From contig NC_068347.1 of assembly GCF_014633365.1 (NCBI RefSeq), positions 25,646,493-25,710,492 of the forward strand: a stretch of DNA of 64,000 bases, written 5' to 3'. This document shows, piece after piece, positions 49,721 to 61,630 of this stretch; the first letter of the stretch is position 1; each line of letters begins with the position of its first letter. A model generated the notes under the pieces. That model was not told the DNA's origin. It worked only from the letters and a program-made list of their open reading frames with translations, and searched no databases. A program made the translations under genes and the position numbers. This DNA comes from Diospyros lotus. Its lineage: Eukaryota > Streptophyta > Magnoliopsida > Ericales > Ebenaceae.

Positions 49721-50720
49721 TTATACTGCAAAAAGTAAAGATCAGTTTATAGATATGAGAGGTAACAGAGCAGACAACCAGCCAAAAATATTTCAGGCTA
49801 TAAGTTTTCTGCATGAGATAAGAACTAGATTGCTGCATTTGGTTGCAGCTAGGGGTGAGCAATCAGTTTTTACAATCAGTTATTGGCCAATATGGAACTG
49901 ACACAAAATAACTGGTCTTATTCGTAATATAACCGAGCCAAACCAAAATTTTGAAGAAATCAAAATTACCCAAATCATCAAAATAACCAGAATATAGCAA
50001 AATAACATAGGAAGCAACAAACGGGTTCCAAAAGCTAAACGGATAAATCAGGAACCAAATTTGAAAGAAACGATGACGATAGCAACTGAAGAAATCCGAT
50101 TAGAAGTTCACAGGTCTTAAAATAAGTTGAGGCATTCATAGCAAAAAAACAAAGATAGTCAATGTGTTTTCAACTCAGCAACAAGTGTAAACCAACATGT
50201 TTCCTTGGTCATTCATGAAGTGTAAGAAGCACAAGTGCCATTTTTCCTCCATATGAACAATTCGAACAAAAGTCTCGAAGAAACAGATTAAGACAATATA
50301 GTAAAGTAAAAGAAAGGTTGCAGAAGCCAGATGGTACTGATATCTTCAAATAGAAAAAATATATATACATATAATCAGCAGCTGAGTTCAAAACCAGATT
50401 AATCCCAATGGATATGTGGTTCCTCTACAAAATGAGAAAAATATTGTACTAAAGGAATATGATTCCTCAATGGACATGTACTAAAGGAATTTAAAAACGC
50501 AAGGAAATGGACTCACGCGGTGAATAAAACAATTATTCTGAAATTCACCACGCTTCTGAGGCAACAATGGCTTCAGCGGCGTGGATTGCAGCAAGCGCCG
50601 AATCCAAATTGGGAATTCTCTGCGTCTTCGTGTTCTCAATTGGGATGGCTAGGGTTTTGGGAAAAACCCTCCTTGAAGTTCGGATTCCGCTTGATTGAAC
50701 CCCCAGAGAGTAATATAAAT
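49721..50720 (-). promoter_or_regulatory. NOP2 5' leader with probable UTR intron
   Basis: Just upstream of the ATG there is an acceptor, TTTTTGCAG|TATAAATG. About 790 bp further up there is a strong donor, CCGC|GTGAGT, at 50517/50516, preceded by a GC-rich exon-like block (50517 to about 50700). A spliced leader is therefore likely. Telo-box cores AGGGTTTT (50651-50658) and AAAACCCT (50663-50670) lie within the leader block. Confidence 0.5.
50567..50698 (+). CDS. Possible small protein of 43 aa with one membrane segment
   Basis: The ATG is in an ideal plant initiation context (AACAATGGC). The frame gives 43 residues starting MASAAWIAAS, with a hydrophobic stretch at about residues 16-26 (GILCVFVFSIG) and a basic/hydrophobic tail to a TGA. 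The block is markedly more GC-rich than its surroundings. I do not recognise a family. The same DNA is equally well explained as the NOP2 5' UTR exon on the opposite strand, and no downstream exon is evident, so this is tentative. If real, it would share a bidirectional promoter with NOP2. Confidence 0.25.
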   Translation: MASAAWIAASAESKLGILCVFVFSIGMARVLGKTLLEVRIPLD

Positions 50721-50831
50721 TGGGCATGTGGGCCAGACAACATGGGCCCCAAGCCCAGGAAGAGCCATCCAGTAGTATGATTTGCTGTCAGTCAGGCCCA
50801 ACTAAATCACATAGATCTTAAAGTTGGCCCA
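50721..50831. promoter_or_regulatory. Cluster of TGGGCY site II cores upstream of NOP2
   Basis: TGGGCC-type hexamers occur at 50729-50734 and 50743-50748 on plus, and AGCCCA or GGCCCA (the reverse form) at 50752-50757, 50795-50800 and 50826-50831, with TGGGCA at 50721-50726. Site II plus telo box is the known promoter signature of plant ribosomal and ribosome-biogenesis genes, which fits NOP2. Confidence 0.65.
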
Positions 50832-51892
50832 ATTTTTGCCCCCTTTGTTTTTTTCCTACCTGGTGCCCGGGCATTTAGCCGACTGCGACTGGTCCCTCAA
50901 ATACAGAGACAAGGTTTGGTAAGCCTTTCTGAGTAAACTTTTTTATAGAGAGATAATTACAATTAAGGGACTTGAATTTATTTGGACTCCTAATGATATG
51001 TTTAGCATGAAGTGTTATTATGTTGCCTCAATTTTATCAAATAAAAGTCACATCTAAACACGTGTAAATTAGTGTAAGATTCAATGCTTATTTTTATTTA
51101 TGTCTATCTTATGTGGTTTGGATTTTTTTTTACATGCTTTATCCTTATCTCTTTCATTTTTTATTATTTTTTTTTTCCTCTTTCATTAAATTTAGTATTT
51201 CATTACTATGACACAACAATATATGTGCAATTGGAGAATTATTAATCATGTCATTATGAATCATGTAGTAGATAATACAGTTAGATGACATAGTTGGTCC
51301 CTGCATGAACACTTCAATGCTTGAATTACGCACTCGATTTTGTAGAATGTTTGCAAATAATATTGAAACTAGCATAAGATACATATAGTTTTCGAATGAG
51401 AGTCCACCTATTTATAAAGGAATGCAAAAATTCATGATAAACATTATTGGTATTTCGAGATCAACTACAATTATGACTATTATGGATAATGACTATCATT
51501 TACGAAATTTTCGAATAGATTTTTAGATATCGAAATTTATCATGTTTGCATTTTATTCGAGACTTCCCTACAAGAGGGGGAGGTACTCAGAAAACCTTTA
51601 AGTCTATTGGAATCTTTCTTACTATTGAGATTGTCAACAATTTCTCCAGTTTGTCGAAATAATCGACGATCTTTCGGAATTGTTGACAGTTTTCTCGAAT
51701 TGTCAAAACTCTCCCATAGATAACGTCCTAGAGATTCAACAATTTCATGAGTTTTGAGGCATATGCCTCATCCTATTATTGGACTTGACTTTGTCTTTAG
51801 TGGGTTTGATTGATCTTTAACACACCAAAGACATTGAAAATGTCAAAAATGTCAAACTCCATATGCAATCATTGAAACTAGCATGTGAACCC
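50832..51892. other. Intergenic stretch between NOP2 promoter and the MULE
   Basis: AT-rich sequence with no supportable gene. Short TCGAA/TTCGAAT-like and TCTCGAATTGTC-like words recur near 51440-51740, without a clear element boundary. Confidence 0.5.
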
Positions 51893-52341
51893 ACCAAATG
51901 GGGGGAAATTCTATTCACAGCGAGATTTTTACTATTCGCAACAATAATTAAAATAAATTTAATAATTACTCTTCGTAGCCAGAATTATTACTTGTTGCAG
52001 CCAACTATATTCCAAAATTGCCCTCATATATCCATACATCTCTACCGCCACTCGCCACCGTTCTCTACAGCATTTGGGCTTCTCTGCAATCTCCACTCGC
52101 CTCTGTCGCTTCCCTACAGTCGCACTTGCCGCCATCGCCTTCCCTACAGCCACATCTCTCTACTGTGCGCTTGGTGAGGTAATTTTTACTTATATGTTTT
52201 GATGTTTTGATTTTTTGGGTTGAAGATTTGAACTTAGAGGCTAGAAAAGGAGAGATTGGATGGGGCAAGGTGGTGGCAGCCTGGGTTCAGAGGCGGTGGA
52301 GGTGGCGGTGGCGACTGCCTCTGATCGGGCAGTCGCCCCTC

Positions 52342-52367
52342 GCCTCCGAAACCCAGGTTTCGGAGGC
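52342..52367. repeat. Hairpin: 12-bp perfect arms, 2-base loop
   Basis: GCCTCCGAAACC pairs with GGTTTCGGAGGC around a CA loop, inside a GC-rich block of the MULE (about 52260-52385) just downstream of a possible 5' UTR exon of the PMD gene (GGTGAG|GTAATT near 52177). Confidence 0.8.
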
Positions 52368-52723
52368 ATGTGCTACGTCCGAACCCTTTCATTTATTTTA
52401 TATTTTATTTTTTATACAAATATTTGAAAAAAAAAAAACTTAATTTTTTAATTAAATAGTGCTAATTAACATTTTTTTATACTTAATTTTTTATTTAAGT
52501 ATTGGAATTGAATAATTTAATTTTTAATACAAACAAATACATATTTTTTACTTAATTTTTTAAATCTAATAATGGATTTCCCAACTCACTGAACATATTT
52601 TATATTTTATATAATTATATTAACATATTTCTTATACTTAATTTTTATTTAAGTATTGGATTCGAATAATTTAATTTTTTTAAAAAATAAATATATATTT
52701 TGCACGAACTTTATCTAGTGTTT

Positions 52724-52810
52724 CCCGAACTCTAGAGTTCGGGGAAGCTGGAATTTCTCGAACTCTAGGATTCAGGAAATATGGATTTTCCCGAACCTCG
52801 ATGGTTCATT
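52724..52810. repeat. Palindromic CCGAA/TTCGG repeats 5' of the PMD gene
   Basis: CCCGAACTCTAGAGTTCGGG at 52724-52743 is a perfect 20-bp palindrome. Two degenerate units follow (CTCGAACTCTAGGATTCAGG and CCCGAACCTCGATGGTTC). The same kind of unit recurs upstream of the transposase gene at 58262-58440. Confidence 0.75.
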
Positions 52811-52894
52811 GTAATGTTAATAATTTTTGTTTAATAATTTTTTTATTGTAATGTTCTGCTTAATATTTTTTTATTTTTGTGTTATTTTGTAAAT

Positions 52895-54973
52895 ATGGTA
52901 CGTGGTAGAAGAGGTGAAGCTTCTTCATCTCGCCAGTCTTCTTCTTCTCAAGAGCGTTCTACTGCGTCGACTAGAAGAAGAAGGAGAATCTAGCGTTCTA
53001 GTGAATCGACTATTTTAGAGGTAGTAGAAGAGCCAGTAGCAGATTATGGGACACTAGTTGAGGAGCATCCCAACCCTAATCAAGGGGAAACAACTGACCA
53101 ACCATCTTCCTCTCAACACGATGATGATATTTCTGAACCACTACCTGGGAGCCCTAGTGATAGATCTATTCTAAAAAGTTTTAAAAATCATGTTGCATTT
53201 GTAATATGGGCAGGAGAGGTAAGTTATATTAAATTTTTTAATATTTATCTTTATAATTTAAATAATTACTTACTTCAAGTTTTTATAATTTAAATAATTA
53301 GGTATTTGAATTTTTTAACAGGAAATAGGCATATTAAAATATAGAAGTCATGGCCTTAAAATTCCTGAATGGCAATTGGATAATCAGCCTCGTGTTCGTG
53401 ATATTGTTATAAGTTCTAGTTTATCACCATTGCTAGAGTGTACTTATCGATATACAAATCATGCTATAGTCTCAACATTTACAGAGAGATGGCATCCTGA
53501 GACTAATACATTTCATTTACCATTCGGAGAGATAAGTATAACATTATATGATGTTGCTGCTATTTTGAAGATTCCAGTAACAGGAAGATCTATATCTGTG
53601 CCTCATCATTTGACACCTAGCGAAGCTAGTGATTTATTATGTAGGTTACTTGGGGTTTCATTAGATGTAGCAACACAACAAATTAAAGAGAATCGAGGAG
53701 CATTTGTAAAATTAGATTGGTTGAAAAGAACATTTATGCATCTACCAAATGAGGTTTCGAATGAAGAGATTGAACATATTAGTAGAGTATATCTGTTATT
53801 TTTATTATATTGTACTTTATTTGTAGATAAGAGTGGGACATTAGTTTCAGTACCGAATTTGACATTATTAGATGATTTAAGTATGATCGGTAATTATGCA
53901 TGGGGAGCTGCATGTCTCGCATATTTGTATCGATAACTCGGCATTGATACTAGACGAGAGGCGAAGAGTATCGCTGGATATCTTACTTTACTTGAGGTAA
54001 TTATTTTAATTTCATAATTTTATATCATATATTTATATATATTTAACATAATTATTTATATTAAATTTACAGGCATGGGTGTACGAGCATTTCCCTTTTA
54101 CGAGAATTAAATGTAACTTATTATATAGTGACGATCAGCCACGAGCTCTCCGTTAGATACCTGTTCGTGATACTGTTTCTTTACAATATATCAGGGAGCA
54201 GCTTGATGCTTTATCACCGGATTAGGTATTTATCATATATATGATTTGCAAGTTAATTAATATATTATAAAATTTAATTTCAAGCTAAATAATATTTACA
54301 GTTGATTTGGACGCCGTACCAGAAGGTTCAGGCACACCACCCATTTCTAAAAATTATATTTTTCTCAGGTTGTCTGAAATGTGGAAATATTATAGAATTA
54401 TATCATCCTGAAAGAGTTTTACGACAATTTGGGCATGTGCAAACTATTCCTCCACCCCATTATCACATGTTGAAGCTAGGCGGGGTCCGGGTACGGCTTC
54501 ATATCGGGTAATTTATACATTTGTTGATGATATTTGGAATCGATGGGATATGCATTTATTACCACCACGTCGACGTGGTAAATATTCTAAATTTCCATGG
54601 CATTTTACGCCTGAATATTTAACGTGGTATGGAGCTATTACACATCTAATTGTACAAAATCCTATACATCGATCAACTTTTGATAGAGGTGCAGAAGATA
54701 TGCTCAGTCTTGCTGAATCAGTAGGTTTTTAAATTATATTTAAGTTATTATTGAATTTAGTTTATTTAAATTAAAAAAATGATATAATTATTTTTGTTTC
54801 AGCGTAATCGACTAACATTATATGCTTTCGAACAGACGATATCAAGTACCGAGCTTGTATCTGCTGATGCATGGAGGGAGACATGTCTTGGGGTGAATAC
54901 CATTCTAGGCTCTCAGCATCCTGATGTTGATAATATTGGAGCGTCCACATCTGGTACATCTCCTCCAAGATAA
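52895..54973 (+). pseudogene. Plant mobile domain (PMD, MAIL1/MAIN-like) gene, MULE-borne, decayed
   Basis: Five exons fit GT-AG junctions and stay in phase: 52895-53218, 53322-53996, 54073-54225, 54302-54720, 54803-54973. Family text includes HVAFVIW at the end of exon 1, LDNQPRVRDIV and ERWHPETNTFHLPFGE then TLYDVAAIL in exon 2, and RVLRQFG and WDMHLLPP in exon 4. PMD proteins such as MAIL1 and MAIN act in plant nuclei on gene and transposon silencing with PP7L; related domains are carried by transposons. Stops at 52991 (TAG), 53934 (TAA), 54154 (TAG) and 54223 (TAG), and a frameshift near 54470-54485, kill this copy. Exon 1 encodes a Ser/Arg-rich basic start. Its place inside the MULE repeats argues against a host gene. 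Confidence 0.85.
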
Positions 54974-57900
54974 TCAATATCAAGTTCACTTCGGACTAAT
55001 TATAGCACCGAGTTGCTTATAGTTGTTGTTTATAGCACCGAGTTGCTTATAGTTGTTGTTTATAGTTGTAATTCGTAAATTATAATTTTGAATTGTGTAT
55101 AACTTGTAATATTATTTTATTTTAATATTTACTGTTAAATTTTATTATGATTTATCTAATTTTAATACCATTTACACAAAAATTAAAAGAATAAATTAAT
55201 GAAAGAAATAAATATAACTTTGTGCAATTTTGACACTTCTAACAAAATAAAGAAATATTACAATCATATAATATAAAACATATATTCATCAATTAAATAA
55301 AAAATATATAATGTAAAACATACATATTGGTCATTCTTCATTTATCAGTTAAATCAAAAACATCATTTGTAATAACATTTTTGTTAATAAGAGACAGAAA
55401 TGCTTAAATTTGAGTTATATACGGTGTTTCTCATTCACGTGCAATATCATATCGATATTTATGTCAATTGCGTGCAACGGGAGGAATTGGTGACTCTGAT
55501 TTAAGAGATACCTAATAAAATGATAAGACAATATTGTTAGTACCAAATTTATATTAACATAATTATAGGAATATATAAATAAATTATTAAATAATAATAC
55601 CTGTACAAAATGACAATCATCTACAAAACCAATAGTAATAATTCTATGTTGTATAACTGAAGGGGCGACTGATCTCAATGGAAGGTAGGTAAGACACTAC
55701 ATTCGAGATAAATGAACCAATATAACATTATATTTTGAAGCAATCAAATGATTCATGTCAGGTAAAGTCATCCAATGTTGAGGAGGTGCAACACACTCAA
55801 AGCAAGAAAATGCGTGCATTAATTCATCTACACGCATAGTAGATCCATATAACTCTATATACTCATCACGAAAAGTATGCAACTCTTCAATCAGATTCAT
55901 ACGAATATCCCTCCAGTTGTGCTCACTCATTCCAAACAACGCAACAATAGCACGAAATCCACAATGTCCATCCGACTCCACATTAACAATATTATGTATA
56001 AAATGATGTATTTTTGATGGGAATGAAGCATCATAGCCTAGCAATCTGTGTTTGACACTGGTACGATAAAGTTTACCTTCATTCGGTGTCTTAACTGAGT
56101 TTTGTGTTGTTGGAGATGTACTGTCATGAATAGACTGTACTATTTCAAAATATGATGGATCACGTCAAGTGGATGTATCAACCTAAATGTTATTCTTTGA
56201 TGATGGCTTACATTTTGTCCGAACTTTCACACTTGGTGGGATCAATGAAGTCGTAGTTGGATCTATTAATTCTCTCAACTTCTGTTTTAATACGATTTTA
56301 CCTTCTGGTGGTTCTGACTGAAATATATTATATATACTTTCTAATTCTGGATCAATAGTTAACACTGAGTACGTATCAACAGTTTGCACTAAATCTAATT
56401 TTGTCCAATAAGGGTGCACAAACGATAAAGGAATTGGTCGTCCCTCCATCATTAATTCTGCAATTTCATGTGCACAAGGTAAACCATGTGTGCTTCTTAT
56501 CACACATCCACATGCAACCTTATCCACCCCAATTTTTTGAGCTATCTGTGTTTGCTTTAACACCATATTCATTGCATTTCTTGATATAATACCTCTCAAT
56601 TCTCTAAAATTTGTTGCCTGAAATTATGTTGTACCAACATTAAACTCTTCTCAAAAGACCTCTTGATCTCGGTATGTTGCAACTCAATAAGAGAATTGAT
56701 AATTTTTCATGATGACTCAAAGTCACCTTGAGATGATCCCAGATATCTCTTCAGCTTCGCATGTGCACTCTCAGCCCTTTGAATACAAACATAAGCAGTA
56801 TTAAATTAATAAAAGATTAATTAGAGATATTATAATAAAAATAATAACAACAACATTTGAGTTTACTAAAGAATACCTGTTAGTAGTGACATTGCCAAAA
56901 TGTAATACTTTATTTGTCCACGCTGCAATAAATTTTTCTTTATAATCATTAATAAAGTCTTTCTCACATAATCAAGTGCTTATTCATATGCATGATACTC
57001 AATCATTAAGTCACATAGCAGACTTTGATACTCAATCTCAGCAGGGGCAAAAACAAGAAGATTCCATTGTAACATAAACTTCTCCCATGTCTCATTTCTA
57101 TCAACAAATTTCTTACACTTAGCAAGTACATTTTTAGATACATGTCACCTACATAATAAGGTCCTCGTACTTGGAAAGACTTTATGTATTGCATTCATCA
57201 ATGCTAATTCTCTATCAGTGACAATTACTCCTGAAAATGTATTAGATCCAATCACATTCTTTAATCTCTCCATAACCCATGTATAGTTATCCTCGTATTC
57301 ATGGTTCATAAATACAAATGCAACAGGAAAAGTTAACTCAGTAGATGTTACACTAACAATCTCAAGAAGTGGATACTTATACCTGTTAGTTTTGTATGTA
57401 CAGTCCATTATTAAGACATGTGGAAATACTTTTAATAAATCTATAGACATCGAATGAGCCCAAAATAAGTCTGCAATACAATTTATTGATCCATCGCTTC
57501 TGTGTCACTCCACATAATTACATTCTCTTAATTTCTTCATCAACTGTTGCATTTGTGATCTACCACATTTCTCAATAAGTTTGTATTTTTGACGCGCATT
57601 ATATATAGTTTTGATAGTTGTAACATTATTCTCATCATCTACCTTTAGGCTCATCAAAATATTTATAGGTTTCACAAGATTCTCAGACATTGTTTTTAAA
57701 ATTACTTTCTCTTTTTCTATAAGCCTCCCTGCATATGAATGACCCTCCAGTTGAACTACTAGTGCATGATTGTGCAGCCCACATACAACTTTCAACACCC
57801 ACTACTCAAATTTCATACCAAATAATTCAAACGGACAATCACACTTTTTTGAACTTGTGTACTTGCGTTTTAATTCTCCTATTGTTCTTTCTTTCCTTTT

Positions 57901-58261
57901 CGATAGTCTATACTTTTCACTACATTCACAAGCAAGACGAACTCTAAGTCTTTTTCCAGGACCCCCAGATTCTGAACTCTTGATCATAATCACAATTCCA
58001 TTTTCTTTTCCAATTTTCCTAGCCCATCCAATGAGTGCTTCTCTAGTATCAAATAGCTAATACAACAAAAAATATTCAGATATATTTTTATCTATAATTA
58101 TATATTTCAAACAAAATTATTAAAAATCTATCATACCTCATTAGTAGTAAATTGTTCAATAACATCAAATTGCTGGATTGCACAATTCGATTCCTATAAA
58201 AAAATCAATAAAAAAAAAACAAAGATTGCAACCGTAATTTGAAATTGAAAAAAACCATATT

Positions 58262-58440
58262 TCCCAAAGCCTAACATTCGGGAAGTCCCAACTTTTTCGA
58301 ATGCTAAGGTTCGGGGAGACTAGCCTTCCCCGAAGGCCAGCGTTCGGGAAGGATAACCTTCCCTGAAGGCTAGCATTTGGGGAGGCCAGCTTTCGAGGAA
58401 GGCTAGCCTTCCTGAACGCAGGAGTTCGGGGAAGTTTGGG
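58262..58440. repeat. Array of palindromic CCGAA...TTCGG units 5' of the transposase domains
   Basis: About six units of ~25-30 bp, for example CCCCGAAGGCCAGCGTTCGG near 58337, CCTGAACGCAGGAGTTCGGG near 58410 and TTCGAATGCTAAGGTTCGGG near 58297. Each has a CCGAA-like left arm and TTCGGG-like right arm. A long minus-strand open frame here is a by-product of the repeat. Confidence 0.7.
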
Positions 58441-58576
58441 GAAGAGTTTGAGAAAGTTTGGGGAAGCCTTGCCCTTTTTCAATATATTAAGAAACAAACA
58501 CTTCTTAATCCATTTTTCAACGGATTCCAACACAACCTATATTACTCTTACAAACACAAACACATATTTTAGAAAC

Positions 58577-61500
58577 TGTAAAGATCCGAAAAAGAAAAAT
58601 AATAAAAAAATAATTAAATTAAATTATATATATATAATAATTAAAAAAGGTAAAAATATAAAAAGAAAAGGGGGAGGCGCTCGGCAACCCCCCCAACAGA
58701 AATCAACTTTCTCTCTCTCTCTTTTATTTTCTCTCTTGCTCATTCTCGGATTTTCTTCGATTCCAAACGATCGAACCATTCGATCTTCGATCCGACTTCA
58801 TTTTTACTGTTAAAGCGCCCCCGATCTACAAAGAGGTAATTATTTTGGCTTCATCTTTACGGTTTTTCTTGTTGTTTTCGTGAAATGTGGGTTGAGGCGC
58901 GATGGGGCTTTTTGGCCGAATGTTTGAGGTTAGATCTACGAAGATCCAACCGTTGGATTTCTGTGATTTTTGGATATGATGGTTGGTTTACTTGAGGGAG
59001 TTGGGTGGCAGTCTTGGATCGCCGGAAATCGCCGGCCACGGGGGCCGGCGAAGTTGGCAGTTTGTTTGTCCATTCTGGCCGAGAGTTTGACTCTAGATCT
59101 ACGAAGATCTAGCCATCCGATCTTTCTCATTTTTGGGTATGTCGCTCTCCTTGGTGCTGCGCACCTCGGGGTAGCCTCTAATCGTTGGAAAAATAGCCGG
59201 CCAGCAAACGGCAATCGCCAGATTTCGCCCCTATTTTGGCCAAAAATTAATTCTCAGATCTATTAAGATCTGACCGTCCGATGGGTTTCATTTTAAGGTA
59301 TGTTGTTATTCGTGGCGAGGGCTTCGTATCGGTATATTGATCAGCTGTTTTTGGCAGGCCGACGGTGGTCGCCGACGGTGGTAGTTTGCTGGGAAGGAAA
59401 AGAAAGAAAAGAAAAGGAAAAGAAAGGAAAGAAAAGAAAAGAAAAAAAAAAGAATAAAATAAATAAAATATAAGGAAAAAAGAAATGAGGGCTTTTGGGA
59501 TTGGGCATGTCGGGTTAGGTTTTGGCCTAGGATGGTGGGGCCCAATTGAGTTTTAGGATGGCCCAATGTGTTGGGCATGACTAACTCAGTTGTGGCAGCC
59601 CTTGGGCTGGCCCACTTGGCTTGTTCTCCCTTGTCGTTTGTCCGTGGACCTAGGATGACTTGGTTAGGTTGGTCCTACTCAGGATATCGAGGTTGATCTA
59701 ATTTGAGTTCTCTTTAGGTCTCCTAGAATTGGCAATATGATTGGCGAGTCATTTTGTTGATCGGAGTCCTAAGGACGAAGCCCTATTAGATGACTCGAGG
59801 CCGAGCAAGATTGACCCAGAGTGCGTTCTAGGCTAGCTTATGATGATGACATGGGTTTATTTCGAATCCTGATTTCTGATGGATTCCTTTTATTTTGAGG
59901 CTAGAATATTGCAATTTATTCCTTTTAAACCATTTATTAAATTATTAATTAATTATTAAGTTTTTAAGAAAATTTATCAATTTAGTTATAAATATATATA
60001 TATATGTATGTATTTTTGATAAATGAGGAATTTAGATAAAAAAAAATATTATCTATATTAAAAGAAAACTAGTTTATAGGTAAATATATATATATATATT
60101 ATGATATTGCAGCTTATAAGTGGGTGTGTGGTTCCACTATACACTTACGCGTAGCATGCAAGACGAGGCATGATGACGTAGTTGATGGCCTAACTCGACG
60201 AATTCCATGACGCCAGATTTGAATATTGTGCGGGCCAAGGTATTAAATAATCAATTCAGGGTATTAGGTAATGGTTAGGGTTTTCGGTAATTTCATTTCA
60301 TCGTTATTCTTATTAAGTAAATGTGACCACCCCATTCTATTTATTGTAGGATCAGATTCTCAGGATTTTGTTCGATCTTCACCCTAGACTCAGACTTTAG
60401 TCATCGTTTCCCAAGCGAATAGACATGATATGTTATGTTTACCATATTTTTATGCACGTATATAAATTGTTCTATGCATATCTTGTAAATGATTTCTATA
60501 TGCGAATCATAGAAAATATTCTCTTTTAAATGTTCCTAAATTACATGAAATATTTTCATCCTACTAGGAGAGACATAACAGAAAGATACCCTAACTGAAT
60601 TCTTATCTTGAGCATGTGAAATATATGATGATATGGTGTATTTTAGGCACCACTTAAATTGATAAATGGTTATGACTTGTGCATAAATTAGGGTATCATT
60701 TGCATTATTATTAGAGGACTATATAGTAGATTCCATGGTGACTCACAGTAGGAAAAGATCATGGTACTGTGAGGCTTGGCATGCCAAGGCCATGAGAGAC
60801 ACGGATAGTATGTTTCAGCACTGCTATCACGTGGGCCTTTATGATGATATTGTGTGATGATGATGTATGTGTCGATATATATACTTGTGTGCATGTGTAT
60901 ATAGGCGTTATGCCAGTTTCTACTAGTGTGTCCTCAAGATCAGTGCATGCATCTCTTACAAAAGTATAGAAGACTTAGGTGGTTAAGGAACAACTTATGG
61001 GGGTTGTCTTTAGGCACCTATTTTTCCTACACTATGTTTTCTTTTGAAACTTCAAATTATTTAAACTTATGATTCATATTTTCGCTGTTTATACCGTTAT
61101 TATGTTATTGTACTCATAATGATCATCTTAGCATTTTTATTGTATACTCTCATAATGGGCATGACATACCTTATACTCGCGAGTCCACAAGACTCACCCT
61201 TTTTTATTAAAAATATTTTCAGGGAATTCTCCTTTTGATTATTGGTCTAGCAGATCTTATGGTATGATATCATACCTTCTTTTTTATTCTGGACGTAATA
61301 TAGGATGCTCTGTGGAGATATACACGTGTTGTAGAGTCTGATGTTTTGTCCTTTATTTTTGTTGGCACATAATTGTGCCAAGGGCTCGAGGTACGGGCAC
61401 AGATATGTATTTATGATAGCAGTGTGATAGATATTTTGTACAGTTGCTATATATGGAATATTGAGATATTATGTTAGAAGGTGAATTGGTATTTTATTCA

Positions 61501-61630
61501 TGTTTTATATCTTGTCAGTAGTATTGTCTTATTCAAATCAAGCTAGAGAAGAGACTTACTAGTCTATTGTGGGGCCGCTGGGCCTAGGGATTAGTGCCGG
61601 TCATGACATATTAGATTTCAGGTCGTGACA
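58577..61630. mobile_element. Solo LTR of 3.05 kb inside the MULE transposase gene
   Basis: The ends read TGTAAAGATCC and GGTCGTGACA, imperfect inverted repeats of the TGT-A-GA-CC type common in large plant Gypsy LTRs. The flanks GAAAC (58572-58576) and AAAAC (61631-61635) form a 5-bp duplication with one transition. It lies between transposase exons 61746-61657 and 58193-58137. No gag or pol is found. Inside are a duplicated motif (AGATCTACGAAGATC and relatives at about 58932, 59095 and 59256), GA-rich tracts and scattered ATG-poor sequence. The Gypsy assignment is inferred from size and ends. Confidence 0.7.

Noticed and set aside
52895..54973. Host MAIL1/MAIN-like gene
   Set aside because: The locus lies between Mutator terminal repeats with a 9-bp duplication and has four nonsense codons and a frameshift, so a transposon-borne pseudogene is the better call.
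58165..58533. 122-codon minus-strand frame with repeated FPNA/SLPRK text
   Set aside because: The repeat arises from translation of the palindromic DNA units; no protein family supports it, and a valid splice acceptor and exon lie inside it in another frame.
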